Shown here one piece after another: positions 10,365 through 21,100 of a stretch of 64,000 nucleotides of DNA (position 1 is its first letter; the number at the start of each line of letters is the position of its first letter). The translations under genes were made by a program, and so were the position numbers. Source of the stretch: Trichosphaerium sp. ATCC 40318 (Eukaryota; Discosea; Flabellinia; Trichosidae); assembly GCA_038496445.1 (NCBI GenBank), contig JALMLS010000577.1, forward strand, positions 248,001 to 312,000, in the 5' to 3' direction. The notes below the pieces were generated by a model. It had not been told where the DNA came from, made no database searches, and worked only from the letters and a program-made list of their open reading frames with translations.

Positions 10365-11003
10365 CTATAGCCTGTAACTCGCAAAGATATGACACACAAT
10401 CAGCTTTTTTCCTAACATAAGGTTGTATCTATCAAAATACCCGCTAAGATTAGTACGTCTATAGAGCATTTTGTAAATACTGCAGTAGCAGCCATTGCCA
10501 CCGCCTAGCACATAGTTTACTATTTGTAAATTGTGCTTATTACCATTCATGTTCTCGGCATATCCATCAAAATAAGGACTCGTAGTGTGTTTGTTTGAAT
10601 TAGAGTTGGAATCTTTGATAGTGATAGCATGTGGAAGAAGTAATCGCCAAGTATTGATGTTCGCATGTGAACCTGCTTTCTGGTAGCCCTTTTGCTTCAA
10701 AATATGACAACTAATACATTCTCGGAGACATTCCGTTGTTAACGACAGCCACTTGCTCTTACTTGCAGGTGTACACATAATTGTCATACTATCAGCAAGT
10801 GAAACAACAGTGTTGGTATCAAGGCATTGGCTGGTCCAAATATTACAGCTGAAGGTCTGACAGCTTTGGCGGGTGTACACACTATCGTGGTGCCACTCTG
10901 CAAGGGATATCAGCTGCTGAGAGGTTAGTGAGTGTGCACGCTTTAGATATATTAACATACAGATATAACATATTAATGCACTAGAGAACTCAAGAGGAAA
11001 CAA
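10365..11003 (-). CDS. hypothetical, possibly secreted Cys-containing protein
   Basis: A minus-strand ORF of about 212 codons without a clear ATG at its beginning. The frame opens before 11003, where the nominal start codon is TTG. The N terminus is hydrophobic (FSSALICYICMLIYLK) and could be a signal peptide. Later there are scattered cysteines, with a cluster CLRECISCH. The first in-frame ATG lies inside the hydrophobic stretch, so a short upstream exon may supply the start (an ATG in another frame lies just upstream of 11003). I recognise no family. It is tail-to-tail with the MORN gene. A chance ORF remains possible. Confidence 0.4.
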   Translation of the reverse strand: MFPLEFSSALICYICMLIYLKRAHSLTSQQLISLAEWHHDSVYTRQSCQTFSCNIWTSQCLDTNTVVSLADSMTIMCTPASKSKWLSLTTECLRECISCHILKQKGYQKAGSHANINTWRLLLPHAITIKDSNSNSNKHTTSPYFDGYAENMNGNKHNLQIVNYVLGGGNGCYCSIYKMLYRRTNLSGYFDRYNLMLGKKLIVCHIFASYRL

Positions 11004-11075
11004 GCCATTGTGTTTAAATTTTTTTTTCTTTTACAAGTACAGCAAAGGGAAGTGTTCATGATTTATATCCAACGG

Positions 11076-12020
11076 TTATGGAAACTCGAATACTAGTGTT
11101 TTGCATGATTTTGGGTCGAGAGGTTTTGCATCTGGTTCAGTAGTCACGTGCTTGTATCCAGGGAATCGTTTAAAACTAAATGTCAATCTTTCCTTTAACC
11201 ACATTCCATTTTGTTTAGCCAAACGTGGTAAATTCCTAAAAAATAGTTAACCTACAAGTGCAAGAAAGATAATAGTGAAGAGTAGGTTTTTTTTTGTAAA
11301 CTGTTTGGGAATTTGGGATTGGCACGTGCAACCAAAACTTATCGCCTTTTTTTTTTGTCTTTACGAACGTACCAAAGGTTGTACGGTGGTCCATCCTTAA
11401 TTGTAATGTGTATATTGCCTGTTGGTATTATGCATTCTTTGGCAGAGTTTATAAACGCAGAGACAAGTAGTCTGTTCTCGTGAGTCCGTTGTTTGCCAGT
11501 ATGAGGGAAATTAAAGATTATTATGTCAAATCTAATAGAAAATTGGTAAAAACCTCAACGCCACATTTTGTTTTGTTTTTTTTTTCGTCGGTGAGCGTAA
11601 TTGGACGTACTTTTGTGATGGAAAATGATGTTCTAGGTTTGTTGCGTCAATTTCATGCAAAACTTGTACATTATGCTTAGCAAGCGCCTTTAGGTTTGAC
11701 GTCGTGTTTGTATACTTGGTTGTAACTGTTTCGAGTGAATCTAGTGATGTACAAACGAGATTGTCTCCTTTATTACCAATTGACGTTAAAAGTCCTACAG
11801 TACAATAAATACCCTTAATGCTGGCTTCAGCACCTTTGGAGAAAGAGAAATCACCGTCACCAACTACCAGAAGTCGTTGTGTCTTGTGATAGGTCACCAG
11901 GCGTCCGTTATGCGTTTTTCGTCGTGTAGCGCCTCCTCCATTCTTTTTAGCATTATTTCCTGTTTTTTGCTTTTTGGAGTTCTTCTTTGGTTTTGGTTTA
12001 TCCCTACGCTTTCTCTTCAT
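11076..12020 (-). CDS. BMT5-like (DUF2431) Rossmann methyltransferase, probable 25S rRNA uridine-N3 MTase
   Basis: Exons (in order of transcription) 12020-11611, 11531-11373, 11235-11076 join in phase to 242 residues. The N terminus is strongly basic (MKRKRRDKPKPKKNSKKQK), as in nucleolar proteins. The SAM-binding start is LLVVGDGDFSFS, followed by LVCTSLDS, a KYTNTTSNLKAL stretch, HEIDATNLEHHF, then FDIIIFNFPHTGKQ (the N-x-P-H motif IV region) and a C-terminal FPGYKHVTTEP. These motifs in this order are diagnostic of the Bmt5/FDXACB1 family; yeast Bmt5 methylates U2634 of 25S rRNA. A 45-nt in-frame stretch (about 11767-11811, GTATTT to AAAG) may be a further intron, since it inserts about 15 residues before LVCTSLDS that relatives lack. 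Confidence 0.88.
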
Positions 12021-12335
12021 AGTGTATAATTCAAAATAATACAGACCGCAGTTGACACCTTTTTGTCGCGAGATTTCTTTAAGTTAGTATATTTTAGTCT
12101 CTGTCACCGTCGCACGCTGGACAGTGATGTTGTTTCTATTAAGTGTAGTTGCAAAGGGCACACGGCGTTCTTTACGTTGACTGAAAACAACACGTGTTGT
12201 TCCTTTTGGCTGTATTAAAAATGGCGTATTTCAACAAGAAATTTTTTGGTTTTTTTTTACATTTTTTCTTGTCCTATTATGACATTAGGATCTGGTTTCT
12301 TTTTTGGTATAATGAGGCACAGCAACTAATAAGTG

Positions 12336-15178
12336 TCAGTAAGTCAATAGTCTAGTAGTCACAGAATGACATTGAATGGTACGTACAACGCATACAAGAC
12401 ATAGACATACAAGTGAGAAAAGGACGATAGCAATAATAAGATACACTTTGTAGTCGTCCCAAAATTTAGCACTTCCTGTAAGAATTTGGCGTGAAGGAGG
12501 TTCAAATACAGTTGATGTTGAAATTTGGATCTTTCCATCTCCTTTTGTAACTGGAGTACTATCTACACTAATTGGGAAATTACCAAGTTGGATGAGATAC
12601 TCCTGTTAAAATATTTAACCAAATGTCAATCGAATTAGTCCTAAAGGTACCTCTCCCTCTTCTGCAGAAAAGGTTATTCTACTCTTAAAATTACAGTCAT
12701 TAGAACTACAACTTATTAAGTTATTGTTGTCAAGTTCCATGCAATTGTTAGTAGTGTATACAGCCATCTATGAAGGGTAAGTATTAACGTTTCTGCATTA
12801 GAAGTTGGACCTTTGTATCTACTGTTGTCAAGCCACCACACGTGTCTATTGTTACTTCGCTTGTACCCTCCGCCTTCCACTTAAACCATATATCAGCTTC
12901 GATATCCAATAACCCATCTGTATCACACCTTGTAAGACCTTGGCCGGTTGTACCTTTAGTTGCACTATCAAACGGTTATTTCTTGTTTTACCAAAGTTAC
13001 CAAACATACCGTGAGTTATCCCAATCGAATAATCCTAGTCCTGTAATATTTAAGGCATCTTCGCACTCATCAGCAACTAGTATAGAAATTATTCTGTGCA
13101 TTCAAAGTAAAACACGTGACAAGAGGATTAAATAATCTGACTTTCCAAAATATTGCATTAAACATGTAATGTACTGCCTTAAATGATTTCTGGCGTACAT
13201 GGTATATCAAACTCTGATGGTGGATCAGGTTCTACTACAGAAAGACATAGAGGAGACCTTGTTCTTACAGTATCCTCTAGAAATCGTCTAATCGCCCAGT
13301 TCACACGCACACTATCATTACCATAAAAATTGCGTCTTCCCATCCATTCACCTATATTTCCTAGTGTACCACCAATGCGAGTATTATCACAATAACTCAT
13401 AATAGATCCTTTAAAAATCGGATTATGAAAGCTTTTTTGAAACAAAAACGTTCAACATGTGACGATCTCTTACCTCCAGTGGGTGGCAGTTCTTCTTCGC
13501 CTCCCCAACACGAGAATTCTTCGTTGTTACAATGGTCTATTGCAGGAGGATCTTGTCCGTCGTATTCAAAACAAGACAGTTGAAGTGAGTTGTAGCAATG
13601 TGTATGACGGCTATTAAGATTGTGACCTAACTGAATGGTTATGACCTTGAAACAACTATTAGAATATTTAACACACCAATTTCATGACCAACAACAACAG
13701 TATCCCATTTTGGATTATTCTCTTGAACACCAGAAACACCTAGTGGGTCCGATGAGTGCTCGTTTAATAAATGTATTCTGTACCAAACGGATTGTTTGTA
13801 CATGCTCTCCCAAGGTACGCTTCACCGCCAACGTTACGCCCTGTCAATAAATGTACAATCCCAAGATTGCTTTGTTCAATCAAAGTACTTTTGTCACCAC
13901 TAGAATTCGGTAAGGATAAAACAAAACCCTTATCAGACAGTAACAAAGCAAGCCGTACAACTGGTATAAGCTCTGGAGAGAATTTAATAAGTTTCTTCGG
14001 TATTGACTATTGCTTACTCCTTCTCCTGAAGGCCACGGTTGTCCCTCTTTTTTATCTTCAGCAACAAACAAAAATTGGAGAAAAAAGGAGTTTGGCGTAC
14101 GTGGATAAAAACTGAGCTCTTCTACTATAACACGCAACCCTAAATCGCGCTCATACATAACATTGATGCGGTTCACTAAGCTAGCTATATAATCACTAGC
14201 TGCACGTGCTGCTAATCCTCCAAAATCCTTTTCATAAAAGTCGTAAAAATTTGTGTCTGTTTCGAACGCTGCCTTAGTTTACCAGTTAATAAAAAAGACC
14301 GCACGAATACAATCCTAACCTTTATGCTATATAAGGGTTGCCAGTCTCTGTAGATCGAAGGGCACTCCACGCTAAAACAAAGTTTAGAGTACTCAACACT
14401 GTGAGTGGCATACGAAGGTGTCTGACGTTTTGACAAGTCAGGCATGTCATGTTCATCCGGAACTGGATGCTCGTGCATACTACAACTAAACCCAGATTCT
14501 CCCAATGACCTCTTTGATTGTGGTCTCATTGACAATGAGTCTCCATCCATGTGTCCTATGAACCAAGAATTCTGAATGTTAATGTCAAGCTTTCATTCTG
14601 TTGTTTGCAGTAAGTAACTACGTTTTACCTGATGATATATCCACGCTGTAACATTCATCCACTCATGAACGGTTAAGAAAACTTGAGATTCGTCATCTGT
14701 GGTGATCACGCCATTGAAAAAATGCGACTCTAAATATCGTTTTAGCGTTGTATATTGGTCTAAAATTGATCTATTTCCATCTCATTATTCAAAAAAAAAT
14801 GAAAGTTCAGTTGTTTTTCAGATGGTAGGTAGTTCTGTACTTGGTGGATTCATATATCCTTCTCCTTTGACGAATATGCGCGTGGTCGGAGAATAAGGTG
14901 TTGGACGTTTTTGTAGCGTGTATTTAAGTGGTTCCACAGTCCCTCTAGGCTATTGGTTTAGTTTAAAGCTTTCTGTGAGGTAGTATGTGCCGTTTATTTG
15001 TATTAGCATGAACTTCAAACTCAACGCCTGTTTCGTATACTCCAGGGTTGGCCACAAAGTCTTTGAACGTAATTGAAGCTGAAACTATACATAACAATCC
15101 GCACGTGATCTAAATACCATTATGAATATGCTTATACACTACTTTAATGGTTTGTACAAGAAAGACCTTCACCATCAT
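12336..15178 (-). CDS. reprolysin-like (M12-type) zinc metalloprotease, secreted or membrane-anchored
   Basis: Fifteen exons (transcription order): 15178-15158, 15109-15014, 14949-14841, 14759-14629, 14571-14320, 14272-14101, 14055-13959, 13899-13784, 13739-13677, 13626-13474, 13408-13199, 13076-13010, 12964-12811, 12767-12651, 12602-12336; 674 residues. The N terminus MMVKVFLITCGLLCIVSAS is a signal peptide. A prodomain-like region leads to VNRINVMYERDLGLRVI, HLLTGRNVGGEAYLGRACT, the zinc site HEIGHNLNSRHTHC (HExxHxxxxxH) and the Met-turn SIMSYC. A beta-sandwich region with FADECEDALNITGLGLFDW follows, of the kind found after such proteases in bacteria. A C-terminal membrane helix (YLIIAIVLFSLVCLCLVCVV) and short tail end the protein. 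It probably cleaves proteins outside the cell or in the secretory/phagosomal pathway. The intron at 13077-13198 is unusually long (122 nt). Confidence 0.9.
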
Positions 15179-15322
15179 TCTCCAAGTGTAGAAATCACTT
15201 AAATGTTAACAACTTACAATAGTGGTTTCCAATGTAATCTACTGGACAAAATTAAGTCGACGCTGGTAATCCTTTCTTGGGTATTCAACGTGTTATAAGT
15301 ACAATTGAGATGTTTATTTTAT

Positions 15323-16750
15323 TTACTTTTTTGTACGTCGTTTCTTTAACTTTTGTGTTGTTGGTGACGCTGACGACTGCCTTTTTGGTGATTTTTTTTC
15401 CTTTTCTGGTGTTTTATCTTTACCTCCTCGCAACTCACTCGCAAATAGTACTTCTAATAGTTGTTTAGTTTGCGAAGCATGGTTCAAGTATATCTTATAT
15501 CGTACCAACAGCCCAACCACAATATTCGCCTAGGTGTTTCTTGAAGTAAGACGTAATTTCAGAATACTGTGCTTTTGTAGGCGATTTCCCAGGGAGAGAC
15601 ATGTACCGCTTTGCAATTTGATACACGTGCGTATCAACCGGTACTCTATCTAGCTTCGACCTGTAATTGTAATTGAGCAAACGTTTCAAGTAACCACTTC
15701 AATTGATAGCACGCACATGCCAAACAATGTCACGCAGTCAGCAACTTTGGGTCCTTTAATAATATTATTTTCTGCACTACAATTCGAGATTGTACTTACC
15801 GATGCCTTTGATCTTTATTAACTCTGACCGCACTTCTTCAACGTCTTCCTCTGATAGCTCATCGAGCCATTTCTTTCCACCACACTCTAGAATATATTGT
15901 GCAGCGACTGGAATGTACTAAATGAGACTGATTAAAAACTACATGTAAATACAGCAAAAATAAAAGAAAAACAAAGTGTCAACTTACTTTTGCTCTGTAA
16001 CCCATACCCAAGTCTCTTAACTCTTGTTCGGTAGCCTCTGCTAGTTTTTCGACGGTTGGGAAGTCGTAAAAGTCTTCACCGTCTATCGTAGTTACAAGGT
16101 TTCCGTATGCTTCTGAAAGCGCTTCAACAAGTCCTTGAATGCGTTTGATATTATTGTTTTGAGAAATGATAAATGAGAATAACGTCTCAACTGATTCTTG
16201 CTTTAAAATACGTAAACCAGGTATCTCTTTTACGGCAACCTCCAATCGTTTGTTTAATTTTGATTTACCAGTCGTCCAAGTTTTTTCTAATGCGTTCAAG
16301 TCGCTGTCAAGCCTGAAGTATGTTTTAATGTCTATTAATGCGTGTTAACACTTCATTGATAGGTTTCGTAAAATTATTAGGTTGTAGGCATGAAACTACA
16401 AGCAAACCAGCATAGCAGTACTGACAGCGCCCATCATAGCGAAACGCACCCTCTTCAAATGAATCTAACATTATTAGTCAAATTGACGTTTACTTTCTAC
16501 GCTTACCGCTTGACACTGGGGGAATAGCGCTGACACATAGGAACTGTTCTTTTTTCGCTGTATCCAACCACACAGAAACGACTCTATTCAATATAACAGC
16601 ACGCCATCTACCGTTTTCTTGCTTGCGCCACCTACGAGCTTATTACGCTGATTTACTTACGAAAAGTTAATACCTAAATGCTTGGCCACAATCAAGCGTA
16701 TTTTTTAGGTGCAACCCACCAGTTGTGAGCTTTATGCGTAAAGCAGCCAT
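15323..16750 (-). CDS. OGG1: 8-oxoguanine DNA glycosylase/lyase OGG1
   Basis: Eight exons (transcription order): 16750-16674, 16631-16507, 16464-16408, 16331-15988, 15917-15800, 15753-15717, 15660-15506, 15453-15323; 347 residues, against 345 in human OGG1. Seen: the N-terminal OGG domain with LDCGQAFRWRK, the base-flipping segment FSFIISQNNNIKRI (NNN as in human), and the helix-hairpin-helix KIKGIGPKVADC with the catalytic Lys. The catalytic Asp lies in RVPVDTHVYQIA, and CGWAVEVLFASELR closes the fold. The enzyme excises 8-oxoguanine opposite cytosine and nicks the abasic site. The tail is basic (SPKRQSS, KLKKRRTKK), a likely nuclear localisation signal. It starts 204 nt from a divergent pseudokinase gene. 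Confidence 0.95.
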
Positions 16751-16954
16751 TTGTTTAATTGAAGCAGTACTGAATCACGTGTGACTTACCACTTTTTTGC
16801 TTGGTTTGTAGTACACCCAACCGCTCAGCTGTGTACAAAGAAAGTCAGCCTGCTAGCTAAATGAAAAGAGGGTTGCCTGTTCTGCTTTTGTATCTTTTCG
16901 ATTCATAGACTTGCCACCCAAAATCAAGATGAAAAACTGCAAGCTTGAATAGCC
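16751..16954. promoter_or_regulatory. shared intergenic region of OGG1 and pseudokinase gene
   Basis: The 204 nt between two divergent start codons must hold both promoters. It contains one CACGTG palindrome (about 16774). No TATA box is convincing. Confidence 0.5.
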
Positions 16955-17782
16955 ATGTCTTCTTATTCTAGGATCGCCTCATTTGTTAGGAGCATAACTA
17001 CATCCGCAACAGCGCACTCAAGTGCATCAAAAAAAAGCAAAATTGTTGTTTGCTCAAGGTCATTGTTTTGGTTGTTTCCATGTGCTTACTGTTATAGGAA
17101 CGATGAAGGCTCAGCAAACGCGGCTGTAATGGTAAACCAGGCAAGCTTCCCTCGGAAGGAATTACCAGCCTCCCAGAGAGTACCGCTACGCGACAAAACA
17201 ATGAAGCAAAAAGTTGAGCCGTTAAATATGACATCTACTCGCTAATAGTAATACAAGGTTCCTGAAGCTAAGATTCTACCTCCCTGTGCAAGACAGCATT
17301 TTCTATCACCTACGAAAGTTGCACCAAGTTTATCTTTAGCAGATTGTATCATATTCTTAAAAGCATGCACTACAAATAGCCTGCAACATCGGCCTTTCGA
17401 AGACTTGGTTGAAATTGTTTTCTGCGCTTTGGACACCCTTCGGGATTTGCACGCTAGAAACATCACTCATGGAGCAGTTAGAACTAGCAGCATCTTATAT
17501 TTACCGGCTGGCGAGATTAAACTATCGAATTGCGATAACTCACTCCAGCATGCGACACCGAGAACTAAAACAACATTGAAAAAACGCAAGTATGCTGACA
17601 TTGTCTCCTTGGCTGAGATGGTTGTCGAACTTGCTCTGAGCAGTGACGTACTGTCTCCAAACGAAATTAATCTTCTTCTTACGTTTTCAATGGAGTGCTA
17701 CGACAAAAAGAGAACACTGAAAATTTTATGTGATTACTTGAGTATTATACGAAATCTTGGACAATCAGACTTTAGAATTTAG
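16955..17782 (+). CDS. protein kinase-like protein, probable pseudokinase
   Basis: The proposed exons 16955-17058, 17098-17212 and 17258-17782 keep one frame and give 247 residues. The second intron is needed to skip the in-frame stops at 17243-17251; the first is in-frame and optional. The C-terminal two thirds resemble a kinase C-lobe: DLVEIVFCALDTLRDLHARN, then ITHGAVRTSSIL where HRD and the catalytic Asp are replaced by HGA, then EIKLSNCD where DFG is absent. An N-lobe with a glycine loop or VAIK lysine is not visible. Catalysis is therefore unlikely, and a scaffold or regulatory role is inferred. A truncated gene is the alternative. Confidence 0.6.
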
Positions 17783-18178
17783 AACCTAGAATCAGGTTTA
17801 CCTGCCTCTCATGTTCAATGAATCAACACTCTATAAATTGTTAAAGGATATATTTACCAGACATAGAGCTATGTGCACTAGCTTGGTATACATTTCTTGC
17901 TACAACTTGTTTGTAAATAAACTTTTCCATGTTGCTACGAATAGTACTGTCTTGCATGAAACGTGAACACAAGGTAGTGGTTAGTTAAACACTCGTTGTA
18001 GTATACAACAGCCATACCGCTTACTTTTTATTTTGCAGTGAGGGGATATTAGCCAAGGCTGTATTTATTTACAATCATTAGATATTTTTTTATTTTACAA
18101 TTATTTAACGTCAATTGGCTTTGTTTGTCTTTTAACTATACCCCAGTCTTAGCAAATTCTTTCTTCTATAAAAAAGGG

Positions 18179-21100
18179 TTAGTGACTCCATACAGTGTTG
18201 GATGAAAAATAAGAAACGCACATTTTTGACTTTTTTGACTTTCTGGCTCTCTTCAACTTTGTTGGCGAAACCTCCTCACTAGTATCCTCATCAAGTTCAC
18301 CCTGCATCGTCATAGCACCTTGACCAGCTCTTGGTGTATTTTCCCTAAATTTACCATTAATACATATTCCAGTAGCTTTAATCTCCAACCTGCTGCTTGC
18401 AGGTGATAGGCTTCCCATGCTTCGTGATCGATGAAGGCGAGCTCGTGCACTCAATAATCCGCCTTCTTTTGACATTTGTATTGTTTGTCTATTACCTCTA
18501 TTACCTCGAACCCTCCTAATCCAATATAATGAGACTCTGCTAACGCATTGAAATAAAGCTAACGAGGTACCTTGGCGAGTGATCACTTTTGCTCAAAGCT
18601 GTCTTCTGTTGGCTGAAAATGCGAATATTATCACCTTTCTGTTTCCTTGGTGAACCAGGTTCCCATATAGGCACAGTCGCACTTTCAAGTGGTGGTAAAG
18701 AAGGCATAACGGTTGGTATTTCTCTGCTGTACCGTAGATCAGCGTAAGATGTCGATGGCGCTAGGAACCAAATTTATCAGTACTAATGACAACTTTGTGA
18801 GTTTGTCTATCTTTCGTACTAGATAGTATTGATCCAGAAGCTTCACTTGCATCATAAATGGTGGATGGTGTTGAGCCTACCTAAAAAAATACAAGATTAG
18901 AAGATATACAGTCAGTTAATCTTGCGTGTACAGTATTAGCACGTTCAAAGAAACCTCCAACTTGAGAGCCTTTTCCACTTCGAAGATGTTCTTTTAATTT
19001 TGCAATTTCTTGATCAAGTTGCCTTTGTTCTAGTATTTGTTCATCCTCATCCTTTTCGAATTTTAGCCACATGTGCATATTCTCAAAAACCCCTGTAGCA
19101 CGTGATAAGAAAAACTAGTGACTGCATAATAATCACATATAAAGAACGTACAAGCATGAAAAGATACAGGTTTGCGACCAACTACAGCTTCAAAATCATT
19201 GCTCACTTTCAAACTACTTGATTGTATGTAAAACTGTACAAGAGACCTAACAGATACAGTATTAACAAAACTCAATCATGTGATTACAGCGTACGTGCTG
19301 GGAGCCGAAACTCGTTTTTTAAGGAACGCTATTGCCTCTTTTTTTGTAACCGGTTTATGCGTGAGCTCTCGCAATCCTTGTCAAAAGAGTTAGCACTTAC
19401 GAGAAAAACAGTTCTAATTATATTTCTTTTTTACCTCCATTGATGAGTACTTTGACTATGCTTTCTATTCTTTCACCATAGGATGTACTACTAATGGTAT
19501 ATGTCTTTTCATCATGCTGTGATCCCTTGTGTGTTGCAATTTTTACCAGAAATTCAGCGCAATCCTTACCGTTAATGAGGTGCTACAGCAAAACATTGTT
19601 AGTATCTCAAAAAAAAGAAAAGTATTTACCCAAGCCCAGTGAGTCATAGCAACAAGGTGGTTCTTTTCCTTGACTTCTTCGCCGAAAATGGCGTTAAAAT
19701 CATCATATGTAGAACCTGCTCTTACAATTGTGTAGTGTGTAACAATACGTTTTACCTAGGCTTGTTATCACCACAGAATCATAAATTTGATAAAAAGTAG
19801 TCATCGTACTGATTGCTCTATTTCATGTGCCCATTTACTCAATTTATTGGTGAACCTACCGCAACCTGGTACACATTAAGTACACGTGTACAATTAAGTA
19901 ATTTAAAAAAAAAAGATTGATGAGTTGTTAAGACTAACCTATGCTGCATGGTGTGAACCTAATAGCACGTTGTACACCCACTTTGTTATTTGCTTTTCCA
20001 TATATTTTTAAAAACTCTCTGAACCTGAAATACTCTTGTTGATCGTTATCTGTAAAGAGTAACAAGCAAGTGACATCTTGAGTTAAAAAAAAGGTCAACA
20101 AAAAAAATTAAACTCTAAAAAGCAGTTGTACTTTGGAATAGGTTAGACCACGTTGCAGGATTTTGTTCTATCAAAAAATCGTTAACACCATTGTAATGTA
20201 TTAGACTACATACCTGAATAGCGAATAACAGTAATGTCAAATGGTATGGCATCCTCTATTTTAGCCTTTTCTGGCATAGCTAATTTAACATTGTATCGCT
20301 GCAAAACAAACACATTAAGCGAATAAATCTACGCATGTTTTTACGCTTACTTTAGCAACCAACATCTGTGCTACTACACGGGCAACCTTACTTGTCCCAC
20401 TGTACACCAAATACTACAGCAATGAGACAAAGAAAACACTTGCTCAACGTACAGTATCTTTGGTTATCAAATCCATTTCTTTGCAAAAGTCTGCTGACTT
20501 GGTTAACTTACTGCCTACAGGTACAAATTAGACCACTTGCGCACATGATTGTTACACATACCTTTATTCCTTGATTTCTTGTCACGAATGCTATCCATCC
20601 ACGCCTTCCACTGACCGTCCCGTATTTTTATTGCCTTGGAATCCAAAAAAACAGCTCTTTAAACAAGTATGAGTCATTTGTTAATATTAAAATATTAACG
20701 TACTTCCCACCAGATACACCAATAGCACGTGATCCACCAAGAGATATAACCTCAATCTCTGGCTTCTCTGGCCTTTTGTATACATATTTTGGCTTTTTAC
20801 TTTTAATCACCAGCCGAAGGTTTTTAATTACAGTCTCAGCTTGGGCGATACACCGCTCTGGATAGGATTCTTTGAAGGAGTTAACAGCACCAGCAACAAA
20901 TATATGAGGCCAATCAGGAAGTTGAAGGTATTCATTGACCTGAAAAATTAACTGTAAGTAATACTGTTCAGCTCTGTTCTCACGTTTTCGTACTTTAATA
21001 TACGAATCAGTTGTGAGACAGTCATGGAATGTTGACTTCATAAATTCTGACGATGGCTGTGGATCACAGAAAAAAACCTAAGAAAAATATAAGCCTTTCC

